From Chara braunii (lineage: Eukaryota; Streptophyta; Charophyceae; Charales; Characeae): a stretch of DNA of 64,000 bases. Both the position numbers and the translations under genes were made by a program. The first letter of the stretch is position 1. Each line of letters begins with the position of its first letter. Positions 45,026 to 56,957 of the stretch are shown here, piece after piece. The notes under the pieces were generated by a model. That model had not been told where the DNA came from and made no database searches. It saw only the letters and a list, made by a program, of their open reading frames with translations. The DNA lies in NCBI GenBank assembly GCA_003427395.1, contig BFEA01000007.1:4440652-4504651 (forward strand), read 5' to 3'.

Positions 45026-45815
45026 ATATTTTGTCCCAGATACTATTATTTTTTACTTAGTCTCACGTAACCCCTGATGCCTTTCCCCCCAAGGTGTCCC
45101 ACGTTCCTTGGGCGTCTGTCGCTCCATGGCGACCCCTTGTCTTTTCTCGGGCTTCGCGGGCGTCGGTTTTCTCCGACCGCGGGGTCTTCAATCCGAGGCT
45201 CCTGCTAATTGTCATGAGCGGTCCCCATGTTGGCCCCTTATTTTCTAGCGTCCCATGGTCACCGGGGCCGTCCACCTCCCGGCTGCCTTATTCTCTCGTC
45301 GTCCGCCGCGCCGCATTTTGAAAGTTGACGGCCCCTCAGCCTTAGTCATGCCGAATTTCAACGGCCCTCCTGGCCTCATGTTATACCCCTATGCGCCAAT
45401 GTCCTCGCGCTTACTTGCTTGTCGTCGCTGGTTCTTTCCCCCTGCAGTTCTCAACCCAGGGCACCGTTCCTTCCGGCAGCCTAGTCCATTGTTTTTTTTT
45501 TCTCTCTCGTCTCCTTACGCCATATTTCTCTGTAGTGCAGAAAGTGGCTATATACAGATTCTCGAGTGACGAGATGTTATTCAGGACCCACAGGTCCCGA
45601 CACATTCCCCTCACTCATTTGCGATGTTCTCATCGCGCACTAGTCCTTTGTCAGTAGGGAGCGAGGAGGAGAGACGTGATGGGTAGTTAGTTTGTCAGGG
45701 TCCTTTTTGTCTTTTCCTTGTTTCTTTCCCAAGGTCTCTTCTTGTCTTCGCTCCTTGGGGCGGGGAGGGGTGTGTGGAGGGTCGAATTCTCTTTGTCTTT
45801 CGGGTTTCTCCCATC
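45026..45815. other. No gene recognised
   Basis: Pyrimidine-rich DNA. Frames of ~100 codons at 45255-45569 and elsewhere lack any motif. Confidence 0.4.
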
Positions 45816-46012
45816 TCATTCATCATTCTCATAACATCAAGCATTTTTTCGTCTCATTCATCATCCTCAGAGCATCAAGTTTTTTTTTGTCTCATTCATC
45901 ACCCTCAGAGCATCAAGCCTCTTTTCGTCTCATTCATCACCCTCAAAGTATCAAACCTCTTTTCGTCTCATTCATCACCCTCAGAGCATGAAGCCCCTTT
46001 CGTCTCGTTCCT
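45816..46012. repeat. 38-bp tandem repeat
   Basis: About five units of 38 bp containing GTCTCATTCATCACCCTCAG and CATCAAGCCTC. Confidence 0.88.
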
Positions 46013-46369
46013 GCGGTCCATCCCTCTTACCCCAGCCTAGTCGTCCGTCCCCCGACTTCTTGGTACATTCCTTCTCTACATCGACTTTTTCGCCCTTGCA
46101 GCTCGTGTACCAAGCCATCTTTTCCCCCCTCTCGAATGCCATATTTCCCCCTTGTCTGACCCTGCGCCCGCTTGAGGCCTCTGGTCAAGTTCGTTTTTCT
46201 TTCATTCAATGTCCTCCGCCTTTTCATAAGCTTTCTTATTCATTCTCATGCTATCTTCCTCTTGCACATTTCATAGTCATTTTGCTAGGCCTTTCTTAAA
46301 TTCGGGCTTGGTCGATTCTCCCATACCTCTTTTTCTGTTCTTATATCAAGTTTTTCTCAACCTCAGGCT

Positions 46370-47010
46370 TAATTACTTTTGCATACCCCCAAGCTCCAAC
46401 CTGGTCTTTTTCGCATATATGTCTCACAATTATTTTACCAGGTTTTTCTCAACCCGGCTTAGTCTATTTCCATGTACACTCCTTACGGACACCTTGCCAG
46501 ACTTTTTCCCAGACTTAGCTCGGTCATTTCCTCATACATTTTTCACGGACATTTTGCCATACTTTTCTCAGGCCTAGCTCAGTCGTTTCTACATACATTT
46601 CTCCCGGGCATCTTGCCAGATTTTTTTCAGGCCTAGCTTAGTCATTTTCACAAACATTTCTCACGGGCATCTTGCCAGACTTTTCTCAGGCCTAGCTTAG
46701 TCATTTCCACAACCATCTCTCACGAGCATCTTGCCAGACTTTTCTCAGGCTTAGCTTAGTCATTTCCACAAACATTTCTCACGGATATCTTGCCAGACTT
46801 TTCTCAGATCTAGCTTAGTCATTTAAAAATACATTTCTCACGGACATCTTGCCAGACTTTTCTCAGACCTAACTTAATCATTTCCAAATACATTTCTCAT
46901 GGGCATCTTGCCAGACTTTTTTTTTAGGCCTAGCTTAGTCGTCTCCATATTCATTTCTCACGAGCATCTTGCCAAGCTTTTCTCATGCCTAGCTTAGTCA
47001 TTTCCGAATA
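46370..47010. repeat. 60-bp tandem repeat
   Basis: About ten units of 60 bp containing CATCTTGCCAGACTTTTCTC and CCTAGCTTAGTCATTTCCAC, diverging toward the left edge. Confidence 0.9.
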
Positions 47011-48690
47011 AAAACATTTGTCTGTTATTTCTTCCGCACGCTTTGTCTTAGGTAGATGACACACCTTCCCCCCACTCAATCACGATGTCCCCATCGCGCA
47101 ACCGGTTCTCGCTTGGAGGTATGCAGACCTTGCCTGCCAACTAAGTAGACGGATGTCGGCTCATCAACCCCAAAAAGGAAGGGTGAACAGTCCTCCCCCT
47201 GCTGATAACTCACCCCATCCTCTACTCTAGTCCGGCGACCACTTCTTTGGAGATGGGCATCATCATTGAGGTGCCTTCTCGCATCTGTAAGGTAGGTCCA
47301 GTCCATGTCTCCCAGAACCTCATCATACCAAACGTGGCTCCCTCACGAATCGTTCGTCCCGAGTTGTAAGTTTTGTGGATTCGGCCTCTTCCTTCTCAAG
47401 AGAGTTGGGACTCTCTATTAGTTTGCGAGTGCAGTTACGAGGACCTCGCGGTTAGTCATCGGAACGGTTGTAATGCTCCGGCAGGGCGGTGTCAATGCCC
47501 TATGGTGGTGGCGGACTCCACCCGGTACCTCGCCCTGACCTCCCCTGCGGACAGTGCTGCTTGACTTAGTGCGAGCAGCCTAAGGTCCATCCCAAACGGG
47601 CAGGTTGCCCCTCAACGACGTGGCGTGTGGTTAGAGAGGGTCGTAAGGACTAGAAGAGCAACTTTCGGTCCATATCAGCGCCTTAGATTTTTTTGGAACT
47701 CAACGCGAGGCGCAATTTGAACCTTTCGGCTAGAGCTCATTGTTGGAGCTGGTTTTGGACGTCGAGTATTGTATTGATACCTTGGTCCTTTAACTTTGTG
47801 CCTTACTTACGAGGGACAGGTCGCGCTTGGACATTTCCCTACAGGGTAGAGGCCCTGGGGTCGTGGTGCATGCATCACTATCCCCCTCATGCTGAGGCCT
47901 GAGACTATAATAAAAGCAAAACCAATTCCAATGCCGTTTCCATATCTTTTCCAAGTTGCCTAGGGTCCCCCAGTTATGCAAATGCAATATCCAATTCTCA
48001 GGCAAATGCTCAATCCAATGCTCTTTCCAACTTTTTCTCAAGGCTGATTCTCATGGCTGAACCGACAACCTTTTTTCAAGAAGACCACTTCTTGTGGCCG
48101 CTCTGGCGGCCGCTTCTCAATAGCCACCTTTCATGACCGACCCATCGACTCATGTCCATCTCTTACTTCTCAATAGCCGGATTAGGGCCATTCCTTTCCA
48201 TTATCAAGTCGAACAACTTGGTTAGGGTCATTCCTTTCCATTCTTAAATGCAGGCGCCTAGGGGGTGAGCTTTTGAGGACACGGATCCGATCTTTTACTA
48301 GGGGGGTTAGGAGGCGGCTATCTCTTAAGTTTTTTCGTGTTGTTTCATCATTTTTCTTAACACATCTTTGCTAGTTCTCACGATTTCATGCATACACCCA
48401 ACTTAGCATCTAGCACTCAAGCGGAGGCTTCCATCCCCCGACAGTACTAGCTCGCTCGGTCGTTCAACCATAGATCCAGGCGGGGGTCCTTCTGTCCGCT
48501 TCACTCTTTACTTTCTCTCACAACTTTTGATTTTTGCGATATGACCTTGACTTAGGTTGAACTCCTAGGGGAGGACATCCTCGTGCCCATAGGTTCCCTA
48601 ACCTCTCTGATATTGGACTGACTCTCGATGCTCGTACGCGTAGCCATACGATAAAAAAAAAAAGACTTATAGTCTTTTGTTACCAGTACA
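47011..48690. other. No gene recognised
   Basis: 1.7 kb without a convincing reading frame, on the 3' side of element 5 in its own orientation; it may be its 3' untranslated region or LTR. A ~30-bp duplication (TTAGGG[CT]CATTCCTTTCCATT) occurs at ~48185 and ~48223. Confidence 0.4.
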
Positions 48691-48699
48691 ACTTGTCTC

Positions 48700-48960
48700 G
48701 TCACAAAACTCCCTGTCCACCCATCTTAACTAATCTCATGTCTCCTGCCAAAACTCAATTTGAAAGTGGCTCAGAAAAAAAAAGCGCTCGGCGCACCCAT
48801 CCCAACTAGTCTCATGTCCATCTGTCCTTAGCAAAATTCAAGTCCAAAGTGGCCCGTACAAAAAGTTGCTCAGCCTGCCCATCCCAACTAGTCTCAAGTC
48901 CAAGTCTCTTGGTAAAATTCAAATTACAAGCGGCTCATACAAACAGTTGCTCAACATACT
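48700..48960. repeat. ~85-bp tandem repeat, three copies
   Basis: Three diverged units with CCCATCCCAACTAGTCTCA and AAATTCAA...GTGGC blocks at ~48715, 48795 and 48875. Confidence 0.75.
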
Positions 48961-49063
48961 GCCTCTCCCTCCTACTTGTGCTAGGTCTCGATCCCCTGTC
49001 CCCTGCAAGGATATCATTCACTTGGGGTTAGGATACTAGCCCTTTTGTCGCGGCCCCCTTGCA

Positions 49064-50056
49064 CTAATCCCTGCTACAAGGGCTGGTCCTTTGTCGTTTA
49101 ACCCCCTTTTCATCATTGCTTCTGGGGGATGCTTCGACGCCTAGGCCATAAGTCCGGATTTCGTTCAATTTCCTCATGATCAGCCATAGCTCTTCCTCGC
49201 TGAAAAAGTCTAGTGGTGTGAATGCTTTCCCTGCTGCCATCAACTTTCTAGCCTTGATGATCCATTCATGTTTGGTCACGCTGGCCCACTGCTCGAACCA
49301 GTGGTTGGGTGTCAGCCCGAACTCATCCTCCCATCTGGAGGGTCCGTTCTTTGGACTGCCTGTCGATGATTGTCCTTCATTCGTAGGCTTTGAGATCTCG
49401 TCCGCCTCATCCCCACTGCTGATTACAATGACCTCTTGTGCCTCATCCTCGCTCCCATCCTCATCCCTTGGTACTGGACTGAACTCACCCGCAGAGTTTT
49501 CCGGATTAAAGTTATACGGGATATCCATCCTTCTTTCGGGTTCGTCCCCAAAACCCGTATCCCCTCTTTCACAACTGGCATGCTTGCTTCTTTCCCAATC
49601 ACGATGCACGCTTTCTCTTCCCGCGTCCCTTCTTTCACGACTGACCGGTTCGATCTGCCTTTCTTCACCCCCTCCCATACCAACGTCACACATACTTTCT
49701 TCCCTTCTTGCCTGTGGCTCTTGCTCCCCCGTCTCCTCCTCGGACAAGGGCTGCAACTTCTCACCTTCCTTAAGAGGCGAGGGTTTGCTAGCCAACAACT
49801 TTCTCTTTCTTCTTCCCATTGTTCGTCTCCGCTGCGACCCAATGAATAATACCGGTTTTTGCCTGTCTCGTGGCCTCTCGACTCTCTGCCGCTCATCTTC
49901 CAAGGCGATGTTAGCGTGGCTGACATCATTCTCGTTATTGAATTCCATCTTATTTTGTGTTTTCCCTGTGCCTGTCATGAAAAGGGAAACTGAAGCCCCA
50001 GTCCATATCCCCAAGCAGAACCCTCGCCCAAGCAATCGCAAAACCCCAAGTCCCAT
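49064..50056 (-). CDS. Accessory ORF downstream of element 5 integrase, SIM-like motif
   Basis: 330-codon frame on the minus strand, same orientation as pol and after it. It has an N-terminal hydrophobic stretch (which may precede the real start; ATG candidates lie downstream), a basic cluster near residue 76 (RRRTMGRRKRK) resembling a nuclear localisation signal, and a long acidic, disordered-looking middle. The hydrophobic-acidic motif VIVISSGDEADE near residue 215 matches the SUMO-interacting motif pattern. A Trp-rich C-terminal segment follows (PNHWFEQWASVTKHEWI, ELWLIMRKLNEI). No family was recognised. Unlike the surrounding genes it has no stop, which could mean selection or a frame inherited from a recent active copy. 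It might be an extra retroelement ORF or a captured host gene. Confidence 0.55.
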   Translation of the reverse strand: MGLGVLRLLGRGFCLGIWTGASVSLFMTGTGKTQNKMEFNNENDVSHANIALEDERQRVERPRDRQKPVLFIGSQRRRTMGRRKRKLLASKPSPLKEGEKLQPLSEEETGEQEPQARREESMCDVGMGGGEERQIEPVSRERRDAGRESVHRDWERSKHASCERGDTGFGDEPERRMDIPYNFNPENSAGEFSPVPRDEDGSEDEAQEVIVISSGDEADEISKPTNEGQSSTGSPKNGPSRWEDEFGLTPNHWFEQWASVTKHEWIIKARKLMAAGKAFTPLDFFSEEELWLIMRKLNEIRTYGLGVEASPRSNDEKGVKRQRTSPCSRD

Positions 50057-50259
50057 TCCCTTATGATACCGGAATTGGCCAAATTTTCAAGGGTGCGCCC
50101 CCTTGCCCAGTCTCTGGTCGTGCATCTCCATATGACGAGTCCCTCTATGCCCCATTCGAATCCCATGCGCCTTTTGAAAGGTCATGATATGTCGTTCCAG
50201 GCAGCCACCCCGATACCCTTCATCCCTTACGAAACTATGGTACAATAACCCAGGTTTTC

Positions 50260-50741
50260 ATCCCCGTATCACCCTCCCCCAAAAAACTATGGTACAATGC
50301 CCCAATCGCATTACCTAAACTCATGCAGTCCGTCCCCATAAGCACAGTCAAAACCCCTCCACACAAAACAAAACACATTGTAGGTAAGATTTCTTCGGCG
50401 CCTCAGTCGACCTGTTCCCTGTTTTCCTTGTCCTGAGTCTCTTGCAACCATTGCTCCACTGGGTTTCGGCTTAGGAATCTGATCAACAGTTGTCCTGAAA
50501 ATTACCCTTTTACCCTAGTACCATCCAAATCCTCAAACTCGAAACTGTTCATCCCCAGCCTCTTGGCGACCCGGTAGAGCCCCTTGAATCTTCTCCCCAG
50601 TTGTCCTGACCAGGTACTTTCTAATGCAGAATTTCTGACTAGGACCATTTCCCCCACTTGCAGTGGTTCTTTTCTTATGTTCCGCAACTGGTCCCATCTT
50701 GCTTTGTCCTTCATTCTGCTATCCAGAACGCAGCTCACCAC
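50260..50741 (-). pseudogene. Integrase C-terminal GPY/F-like module (element 5)
   Basis: Frame 50741-50502 reads DKARWDQLRN, then LQVGEMVLVRNSALESTWSG and RRFKGLYRVAKRLGMNSFEF, the SH3-like module usual at the integrase C-terminus. A stop at 50502 interrupts it; the same frame resumes (FSGQLLIRF ... EQWLQETQDKENREQ) as the polyprotein tail. No chromodomain was seen. Confidence 0.72.
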
Positions 50742-50903
50742 TTCGTCTGTGGCCTCCTCATTTTGGATAATCTGTTAGCACCTGACCTTAATTAACTGTT
50801 CCGTCGTCAAGCGCGGGTCATCATTCAGTTTATTCCAAGTCGGTACTAGAGCTTCTATTGGGAAATCGATTTCCCTCTCATACCATAATTCAGCCGGAAT
50901 ACA

Positions 50904-51677
50904 TCATGTGGTCCATTTTGGAGTCATGTTGTCTTCGAACACTGCTTGCTTAAGGTACTTAGGCCAGTTCCCAAGGTCGTCAGCTGCTAACTTTGCGATC
51001 GTGTTCTTAAGCGTCCGATGCCCTCTCTCCACGGGCACGTTAGCTTCCGGGTGGTACGACTCAATTAACTTGATGGGCACCCCAAGTCTTTTGCATGTAC
51101 TCAACACGTCCTGGTTCACGAATTTTATTACATTATCGGCTATAAATCCTCTGATAAACGGGTGCCTTAGGTAGAAGTCCTCAATCCATTCAGCTACTGC
51201 CAGTCCCGTTTTCTTCTTAAGAGCTATTGCCTCCACAAATCCACTAAGATTATCCCTGGCGTCAAGTATGTACCTGTATCCTTTTGTATATACTAGTATA
51301 ATCACGAGATCGAGGTGGACGAGATGTCCAGGTCCTAGCACTCGCGTTGGTCTCAAAGGCTCGAAGACTTGAGTCGTACGTCGCTCTTGACAGATCAAGC
51401 AGGTTTGGCAATACGTGGCGACCATACTCCCCATTCCAGGCCAGAAGTAAAGTGACACTATTTTTGCGAGGGTCCCTTTTGAGGAGCCCTGTCCTCCTGC
51501 CAACCCGTCATGCATCGCCAGAATTATGTTTACTTGCCTCGATCGTCCACATACCACCCTTCTAGGCATTAGGCCTTTCTCTCTCCTAAACAGGTGTCCG
51601 TTTTTTAGTACATACTTATCGGCTTCCTCTCTGGTCTTGAGGCTAACCTCCTGGGAATCCTTGTTTCCTACTAGCAA
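50904..51677 (-). pseudogene. Integrase (element 5)
   Basis: 257 codons. The zinc domain is HDGLAGGQGSS ... CQTCLICQERR; a Gln stands where the second His is expected. The core has the three acidic residues in HLDLVII, IADNVIKF and SYHPEANVPVERGH. The usual TDNG box reads ADNV. Colinear with RNase H upstream (51.85-52.5 kb) and the C-terminal module downstream. Ty3/gypsy assignment is clear from order and motifs; it is a distant lineage compared with elements 1, 3 and 4. Confidence 0.82.
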
Positions 51678-51852
51678 CAGTCCAATTGCTCTGAAGATCC
51701 CATCGTATGAATGAATAAGAAAGAACGCCTTTTGATCCTGACAATTTTCTTGTCCATCTTGTGCTTGATTTACTAGGTATTGCTGCCGCTTTTGTTCTCA
51801 AGATTCAACTAAGCTCATAACCGACCCCGTCCTCCTTCTATTGCTAGTGTCA

Positions 51853-52535
51853 TTAGTTCTTCCTGAGGCCCCACAGTGCCACCCCACGAATCCTTCCTTC
51901 CTTTCGATCGGACCTTATAAGTGTTCCTTCCCTAAGTTTTGCCACCACTGTCGGAGATCCTTTCTCCAACGCCCTGATCAAAAACTCGTCGGAGGTGCAG
52001 GCAGGCTCTATCATTTCGTTATCAACCACCAGGTTCCCTCCCTCATAGTCGAGAAATGCATCGATAGGTTTCGCATCCTCTACTCCTTCTGGCATAATGC
52101 ATACTCTGCTCAAGCCATCGGTCATGTTCCTAAGTTCTGCTATGCGCTCGATCTTGTAATCAAACTGCCAAATGAGCCTCACCCATCTCCCCACGGTAGG
52201 GTCTATAGGTTTGTAATTCTTGCAAGCCCCAGCGATGTTTGTTCGATCTATCCTTTGGATGAACCTCCTTCCAAAGGGGTAGGCTTGGAAGGTCGTGAGG
52301 CAGTGAAGGACATCCAACACTTCCTTCTTGAACTGGGAGTAACGACGCTCAGCTGAGTCAGCGTTCTACTCTCGAATCTGATTGACCGCTCCCTTCCATC
52401 TTCCCCTCTTTGGATCAGGACTCCTCCCACAGTCAGTGGTCCCCCATCGGTCTCAAGTACAAACGGGCGACCTACCTCGTTGTTGAAACACGGAGCGGCC
52501 AGGGTGACTTGTTTTGACGTCAGGATGTCTTTCAA
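51853..52535 (-). pseudogene. RNase H and connection (element 5)
   Basis: Two overlapping frames (52535-52248 and 52320-51853). The first carries FVLETDGGPLTVGGVLIQ (first RNase H Asp) and SIRFESRTLT. The second carries EVLDVLHCLTTF-like sequence, a FIQRIDRTNIAGACKN segment and the terminal signature NMTDGLSRV. The overlap marks a frameshift. Confidence 0.75.
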
Positions 52536-53668
52536 GGTCTGAACGGCGACTTCTCATTCCTCCGTCCAATCGAGCGAACCCTCTTCGCGAATCATGGTCC
52601 GGATGGGCTCTGCTATCTTAGTGAATCCTTTGATGAAGATCCTCCAGAACCTCACGACCCCTAGGAAGACCCTTACCTCCGTTGTAGTCCGCAAGGGCGT
52701 CGACCATTGAGAAATTTTATCAATCTTCGTTGGGTCGGGCTTTCTTCCATACGACCCGTAACGGCATCCTATGAATCTATGATAGTTACTTTTGGAACTG
52801 CCAGGATGATCTTGGGGCCACTAGCAGTGATGTTATATTCCAGAAACCTTCCGAAAAGTTCTTTAATATCCTGCTGGTGGTCTCACACAAATTTACATAC
52901 CCCTGGTTGAATTTTCGTCTCATCCTTGTCTCGCGAACCCTTGATCGGATTGTCATCAATGTATGGCTCGCACTTTGCGGGGAACATATCTCCCGCAACT
53001 GCGAGCATCCTTCTTTGTGCTTTTGCCACGACATTGGTGAAGCCCATATGAGTCACTTGCATTTGCAATTGCCCTACCGAGGTATGCATAGTCGTGTAAG
53101 GTCTATCCCGGGCGCCCAGCGGGAGCTGATCATACCCAGAATAGAGGTCTATCAATGAATAAATGCTTCGTCTGGCGTGAGATTCTGCCAGCAGGTCTGC
53201 TTGAGGCAGTGATCCCGCATCTCGGATGATGACAACATTCAATTTCTGCAGATCCTGGATCCACCTAAGCGACTTGTTAGGTTTCCGGAATACAAACCAC
53301 TTATTTGCATATGGTGAGGCGGTGGACTCTGCAACTAAGGAGTCCATCTTTGCTCCAAGGAGTTTTATTACTTCCCCTGCCACCCCAAAGTCGTAGGCAG
53401 GCCCTTTGTCGTTCCAGCATTCGTGCTCGACTGTGTGGATCTTGACCGGGGGTATCAGCTTCGCATCTAGTCGTCCCTTTTGATGGTCGTTAAAAACAAA
53501 AGCTAGATGGAATTCATGGCATGCTTCCTTGATCAGGCATGCCTCCCGTTCTGTCAAAAATCCTTCAACCCCTATCTTCATGGTCTTTGCTACCTCGTCT
53601 GGTATTCGATGCCCTTCTGTTGCCATTTTTTCCCTAATCACCCGGAGCACTTCCTCCTCCTTTTCCAT
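52536..53668 (-). pseudogene. Reverse transcriptase (element 5)
   Basis: RT fingers and palm in 53668-52883: NKWFVFRKPNKSLRWIQDLQ, then SLIDLYSGYDQ (motif A), THMGFTNVVAKAQRRM, and active site PYIDDNPIKG (YIDD intact). The frame breaks near 52883. The thumb follows in other frames (52880-52536: DPTKIDKISQW-like, VFLGVVRFWRIFIKGFTKIA) with a stop near 52555. An active-site-intact but frameshifted RT. Confidence 0.82.
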
Positions 53669-53721
53669 GGCTTCTTCCTTTGTTGTTTTTAGCAGGACCG
53701 AGACAGGCTTGGCTTTCTTTC

Positions 53722-54129
53722 CTACTGGCTTGTACTTGCGAATGCTTCCTTCCAGGATCTTTCTCCTAAAAAATGAACGGCTGGAATTGCCCGTGGTGTC
53801 TCGACCATTCGAGGCTGGATACTGATCAATTTTCCATTTAGGCAGTAACCCCTTTGGACTTCTCCCTCAAACTTGGCGAGTGTGGTCGGGTTCACACCCA
53901 TTTTGTGGTACCTGATGACTTTGATGAGGTGCAGTAGGTCCGGAACTTCCAGTGTTATCCGGGCCTCCTCATCTCGGGCCTCCTTCGGTCTACGCAACTT
54001 GGCTCCCAATTCGACCTCTGTCTCTTTCTCTACTACCATTACTCCTAGGGCATCGTCCTCATGTCTGCGCTTTTTCTGTGGTAGCCCCATTTTGATCCAC
54101 TCCTTTTTGTTGAATGCTTCTTCGATCAT
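53722..54129 (-). pseudogene. Protease-RT linker region (element 5)
   Basis: 135 codons, charged, between protease and RT, in the position of the pol linker. It contains VPDLLHLIKVIRYHKMG. Separated from neighbours by stops. No enzymatic motif. Confidence 0.5.
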
Positions 54130-54142
54130 AATTTCTACCCTT

Positions 54143-54964
54143 TTATCTCATCCCTTTCATCCGCGCGAAGGCCCCCTTTCTTGCGCTCTCTTCAAATGAT
54201 GGTGACCATGTTGCTAATTTTCCCTTTGGCGTGTCCCCGCCTGTTCCAATGAGACGGAGCAGCTCCCCACGTCCTGTCACCGGGTCTTCTATGTCTACCA
54301 TGTATGTCCCATCATGCAGGTGCATTCCTATCATCTTCACATTTGCACACCAAGGTCTCTCAAGGATTACGTCGTGATCCATCTCGTCCATCACGGTCAT
54401 CCGCTGGAAGGACCAAATTGACTCCCAGACCCCAGCTTTGACTGCCTACTTAGTAACATACCCAGAGAAGGGAATTTCCCCGCCTGCCCCTCGGATGCTT
54501 CCAGTTGTTTCCTTATTTATTGGGCATCTCGTAGCCTTTGCAAAATCTTTCCTGATGAGCGTAATCTCAGCCCCGCCGTCTACCAATGTGTCAGTATGGT
54601 GACGTCCGACCTGGACTTTCAACTTGCCTACAGGTAGTGCATGAAAACTAAGCTTCGTTCCGGGTGGCGCTCTCATAACTTCGCCGCCTTCCTGGTCGGG
54701 CAGGCTTAGTTGGATGTCTGCGAAAACCTTTTCCAGGTCTTCTAGGTCTCTGGGAATCCTTTGAAGGTTGGCGGCCTCTTGCGGTGCCTCTTCCTCCTTT
54801 TCCTCCCCCTGCGGTTGCGGTCCTTCCTCTACTTCTATTCTTTGTCTTGTCAGCAACTGCCTGAGGCCTTTTAGGAGCCTAGGGCTTGCCTGCAACATGG
54901 TTTGAAACGAGACCGACACCATGGTTTCTAGCAGTTTGTTAAGGGTGTCGTCGATCTCGAGCAT
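54143..54964 (-). pseudogene. Aspartic protease (element 5)
   Basis: Frame 54964-54446 ends in a retropepsin-like domain with DTLVDGGAEITLIRKDF near residue 130, so the active-site triplet is DGG rather than DSG/DTG. DGG is seen in some plant gypsy lineages. After a stop at 54446 the second half follows (54400-54143) with the flap-distal motif DEMDHDVILERPWC (usually DHDVILGRPW). The N-terminal 90 residues are Glu/Gln-rich. Confidence 0.75.
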
Positions 54965-55197
54965 AGCCAGAATAGGGATCTGGTACCGAAACTTCTTTTT
55001 CGTCGAGGTTGCTTTGTCTATCGGGGCTTCATCTCTAGGCTTACCGTAAACCCTTTCCTATTTCTGCGCCTCAGTTTCCTGCGGTGCTCCCGGACCATCC
55101 CCTACATCTTCCATGACTGCGTCCTTACGTTTACCCGGTCTCGGTCGTCGCTTTCTAAGATAAAGTTGACCTGCGGTCCGCGTCCTCGTGCCTGTTC

Positions 55198-56352
55198 CTA
55201 GACAAGATCCGCCACGGTCTCGGCTTCTACCGTGGTGACGTCAAGATTGTTGAGTGCTATTACGACCCGGCGCATTCCTTCCGGGGAGTTCCAATTTACC
55301 TTCTCTCCTTGGGGACCTATGATTTTCCCTCGCAGCGTCCTAGAGCACCTTTTGTGCATGATATCGTGGTTGAGCTTTGGACATGCGCGCACATAGTGTC
55401 CAACCAGCGTGCAATATTTGCACTGCTTATTGGCTGAATCTCTTCTATTGATCCCTCGGCTAACTATTCCTGTCGGAGCCACAACTTCTTGTGGTGGTAA
55501 GGGGGGTCGCACCGCCTGGTTTTGCATCACCTGGGCTTGCATCACCATTAGTGCATTTTCTACCCTCTCGATTTTCCCATCTACCTCATGGACACGCTCA
55601 TGCAGGCTTTCAATCCCTTTTTTTACCTTGTCAACCATCTTGCCGGTTAGGTCTATGACCTCTCCCTCCTTCAGCATGGCCAGCGAGTCGGTTACAACCA
55701 TCTTCTCCGCGATATCTGTTATGGTACTGAAGCCAACGTCCCTCGTGTTCAAAAACTTCGTGGTCTGTTGGTAGGCGGACATGATCTTATCCTTATCAAA
55801 TTCGGTGAATTGCCTGAGGAAGTACTTGCTCATTATCTGGTCGGTTACCCCCGGGATGCGCAACGCCATGAGAGTCAATTCCCTCAGGAAATCGTTATAT
55901 GTTGCAAAGTTCTTTCTTTGCACCGCGGCCAGCTCTGTCTCCGTAGCCATTTTCTAGGCCGCCAGATATTTCCGCATCATTATGTCCCTGGCCTCCTTCC
56001 AGGATCCGCTGGTTGCGACAATAAACATTATATCCCTCCCTAGGTTCAATGACACATGTTGCCCTAAGTGTTCCATCTTCTCTTCCTCACTCCACTTTAG
56101 AAGTGCTGCCAAGTTCTCATAGTCTATCAAGAATTTTGTGCGATTGGCCCCATCGAATGTCAGCTTCTTCTTGGCATCCGCCAAGTACCCCTGATTTTTA
56201 TTTAGTGCACACGTGAGGAAGAACACCATTTTCTTAAGTCCCCCATCGGTCCCTCTTATTCCACCAGCGTTGTCGGAGCCTTGTTCTTCCTTACCAGCCC
56301 CCGCCCCTTCTCCGGGCTTTGTTGTTCCTTCTTGGTCGAACCATCCTAGCAC
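55198..56352 (-). pseudogene. Gag capsid and zinc knuckle (element 5)
   Basis: Capsid-type sequence from 56352 (KKKLTFDGANRTKFLIDYEN, a gag-domain opening). An in-frame TAG at ~55954 follows, then 55950-55198 continue in the same frame (RKNFATYNDFLREL, SKYFLRQF). Next come a coiled-coil-like stretch, then the knuckle CKYCTLVGHYVRAC (CX2CX4HX4C) near residue 178 of the second part. Only one nonsense change separates the halves. Confidence 0.78.
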
Positions 56353-56429
56353 CCTCTATCTTAAGCTCCAGAGCCCCTCGCACCCCCTTGCGATTATCGA
56401 TGACACCGCTGGCCGGCTTGCCCCGCTAT

Positions 56430-56957
56430 CTATGGCCGGCGGGTAGGTAGTCTTGGAGATTTTGTTTTCTCCTTTCTTTTCTTGGTTGGCGCCTCCCTAT
56501 GCTCCCCAGCCGTATCCTTCTTCCTTTTTATGACATCATCTCGGCTTCCCCGCCCCTGGTTTGTTTCTTCATTCGGCCTTTCTCCGGCGAAGTCCCCCTC
56601 TCCTTCGTTCATCATTTCCTCCAAGAGTTTTGCTTTATATTTCGTCGTTCTCCTTTCTATCTCAGCTAGTTTCTTCTGGGTGTCCGTTAGTCTCACCTTC
56701 TTTGACAGTGCGCCCTCAGATGCCCGCCGCGCCGGATTCCCTTTATTCTTATCTCCTCTAGTTTCCTGAGTTCCTCGTTTACTCCGTCCGACTTTTTTGG
56801 AACTTTCCCCGGTTGTCACGTCCTTTCTTCCCTCTGTAGTCCCTTCTGGATTTGCCGACTCTCGGTCCCTTACGGATCCCTCGTTCTGTTCTACGTCTTT
56901 TTCCATGTCCTGACTTCCTTTGCGCCGCAGGTTCCCAGCCTCTTCCTCTGTCGCCAT
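56430..56957 (-). CDS. Basic/acidic coiled-coil ORF before gag (element 5)
   Basis: 175 codons, highly charged (Lys/Arg/Glu), with TDTQKKLAEIERRTTKYKAK as a likely helix and basic clusters at both ends. It lies directly upstream of gag on the same strand. In elements 3 and 4 a similar charged coiled-coil region precedes the capsid, so this is probably the Gag N-terminal region, here ended by a stop. Function unknown. Confidence 0.5.
   Translation of the reverse strand: MATEEEAGNLRRKGSQDMEKDVEQNEGSVRDRESANPEGTTEGRKDVTTGESSKKVGRSKRGTQETRGDKNKGNPARRASEGALSKKVRLTDTQKKLAEIERRTTKYKAKLLEEMMNEGEGDFAGERPNEETNQGRGSRDDVIKRKKDTAGEHREAPTKKRKEKTKSPRLPTRRP

Noticed and set aside
49176-50066. 296-codon plus-strand ORF
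   Set aside because: Antisense shadow of the charged minus-strand accessory ORF, which has better composition and matches the orientation of element 5.
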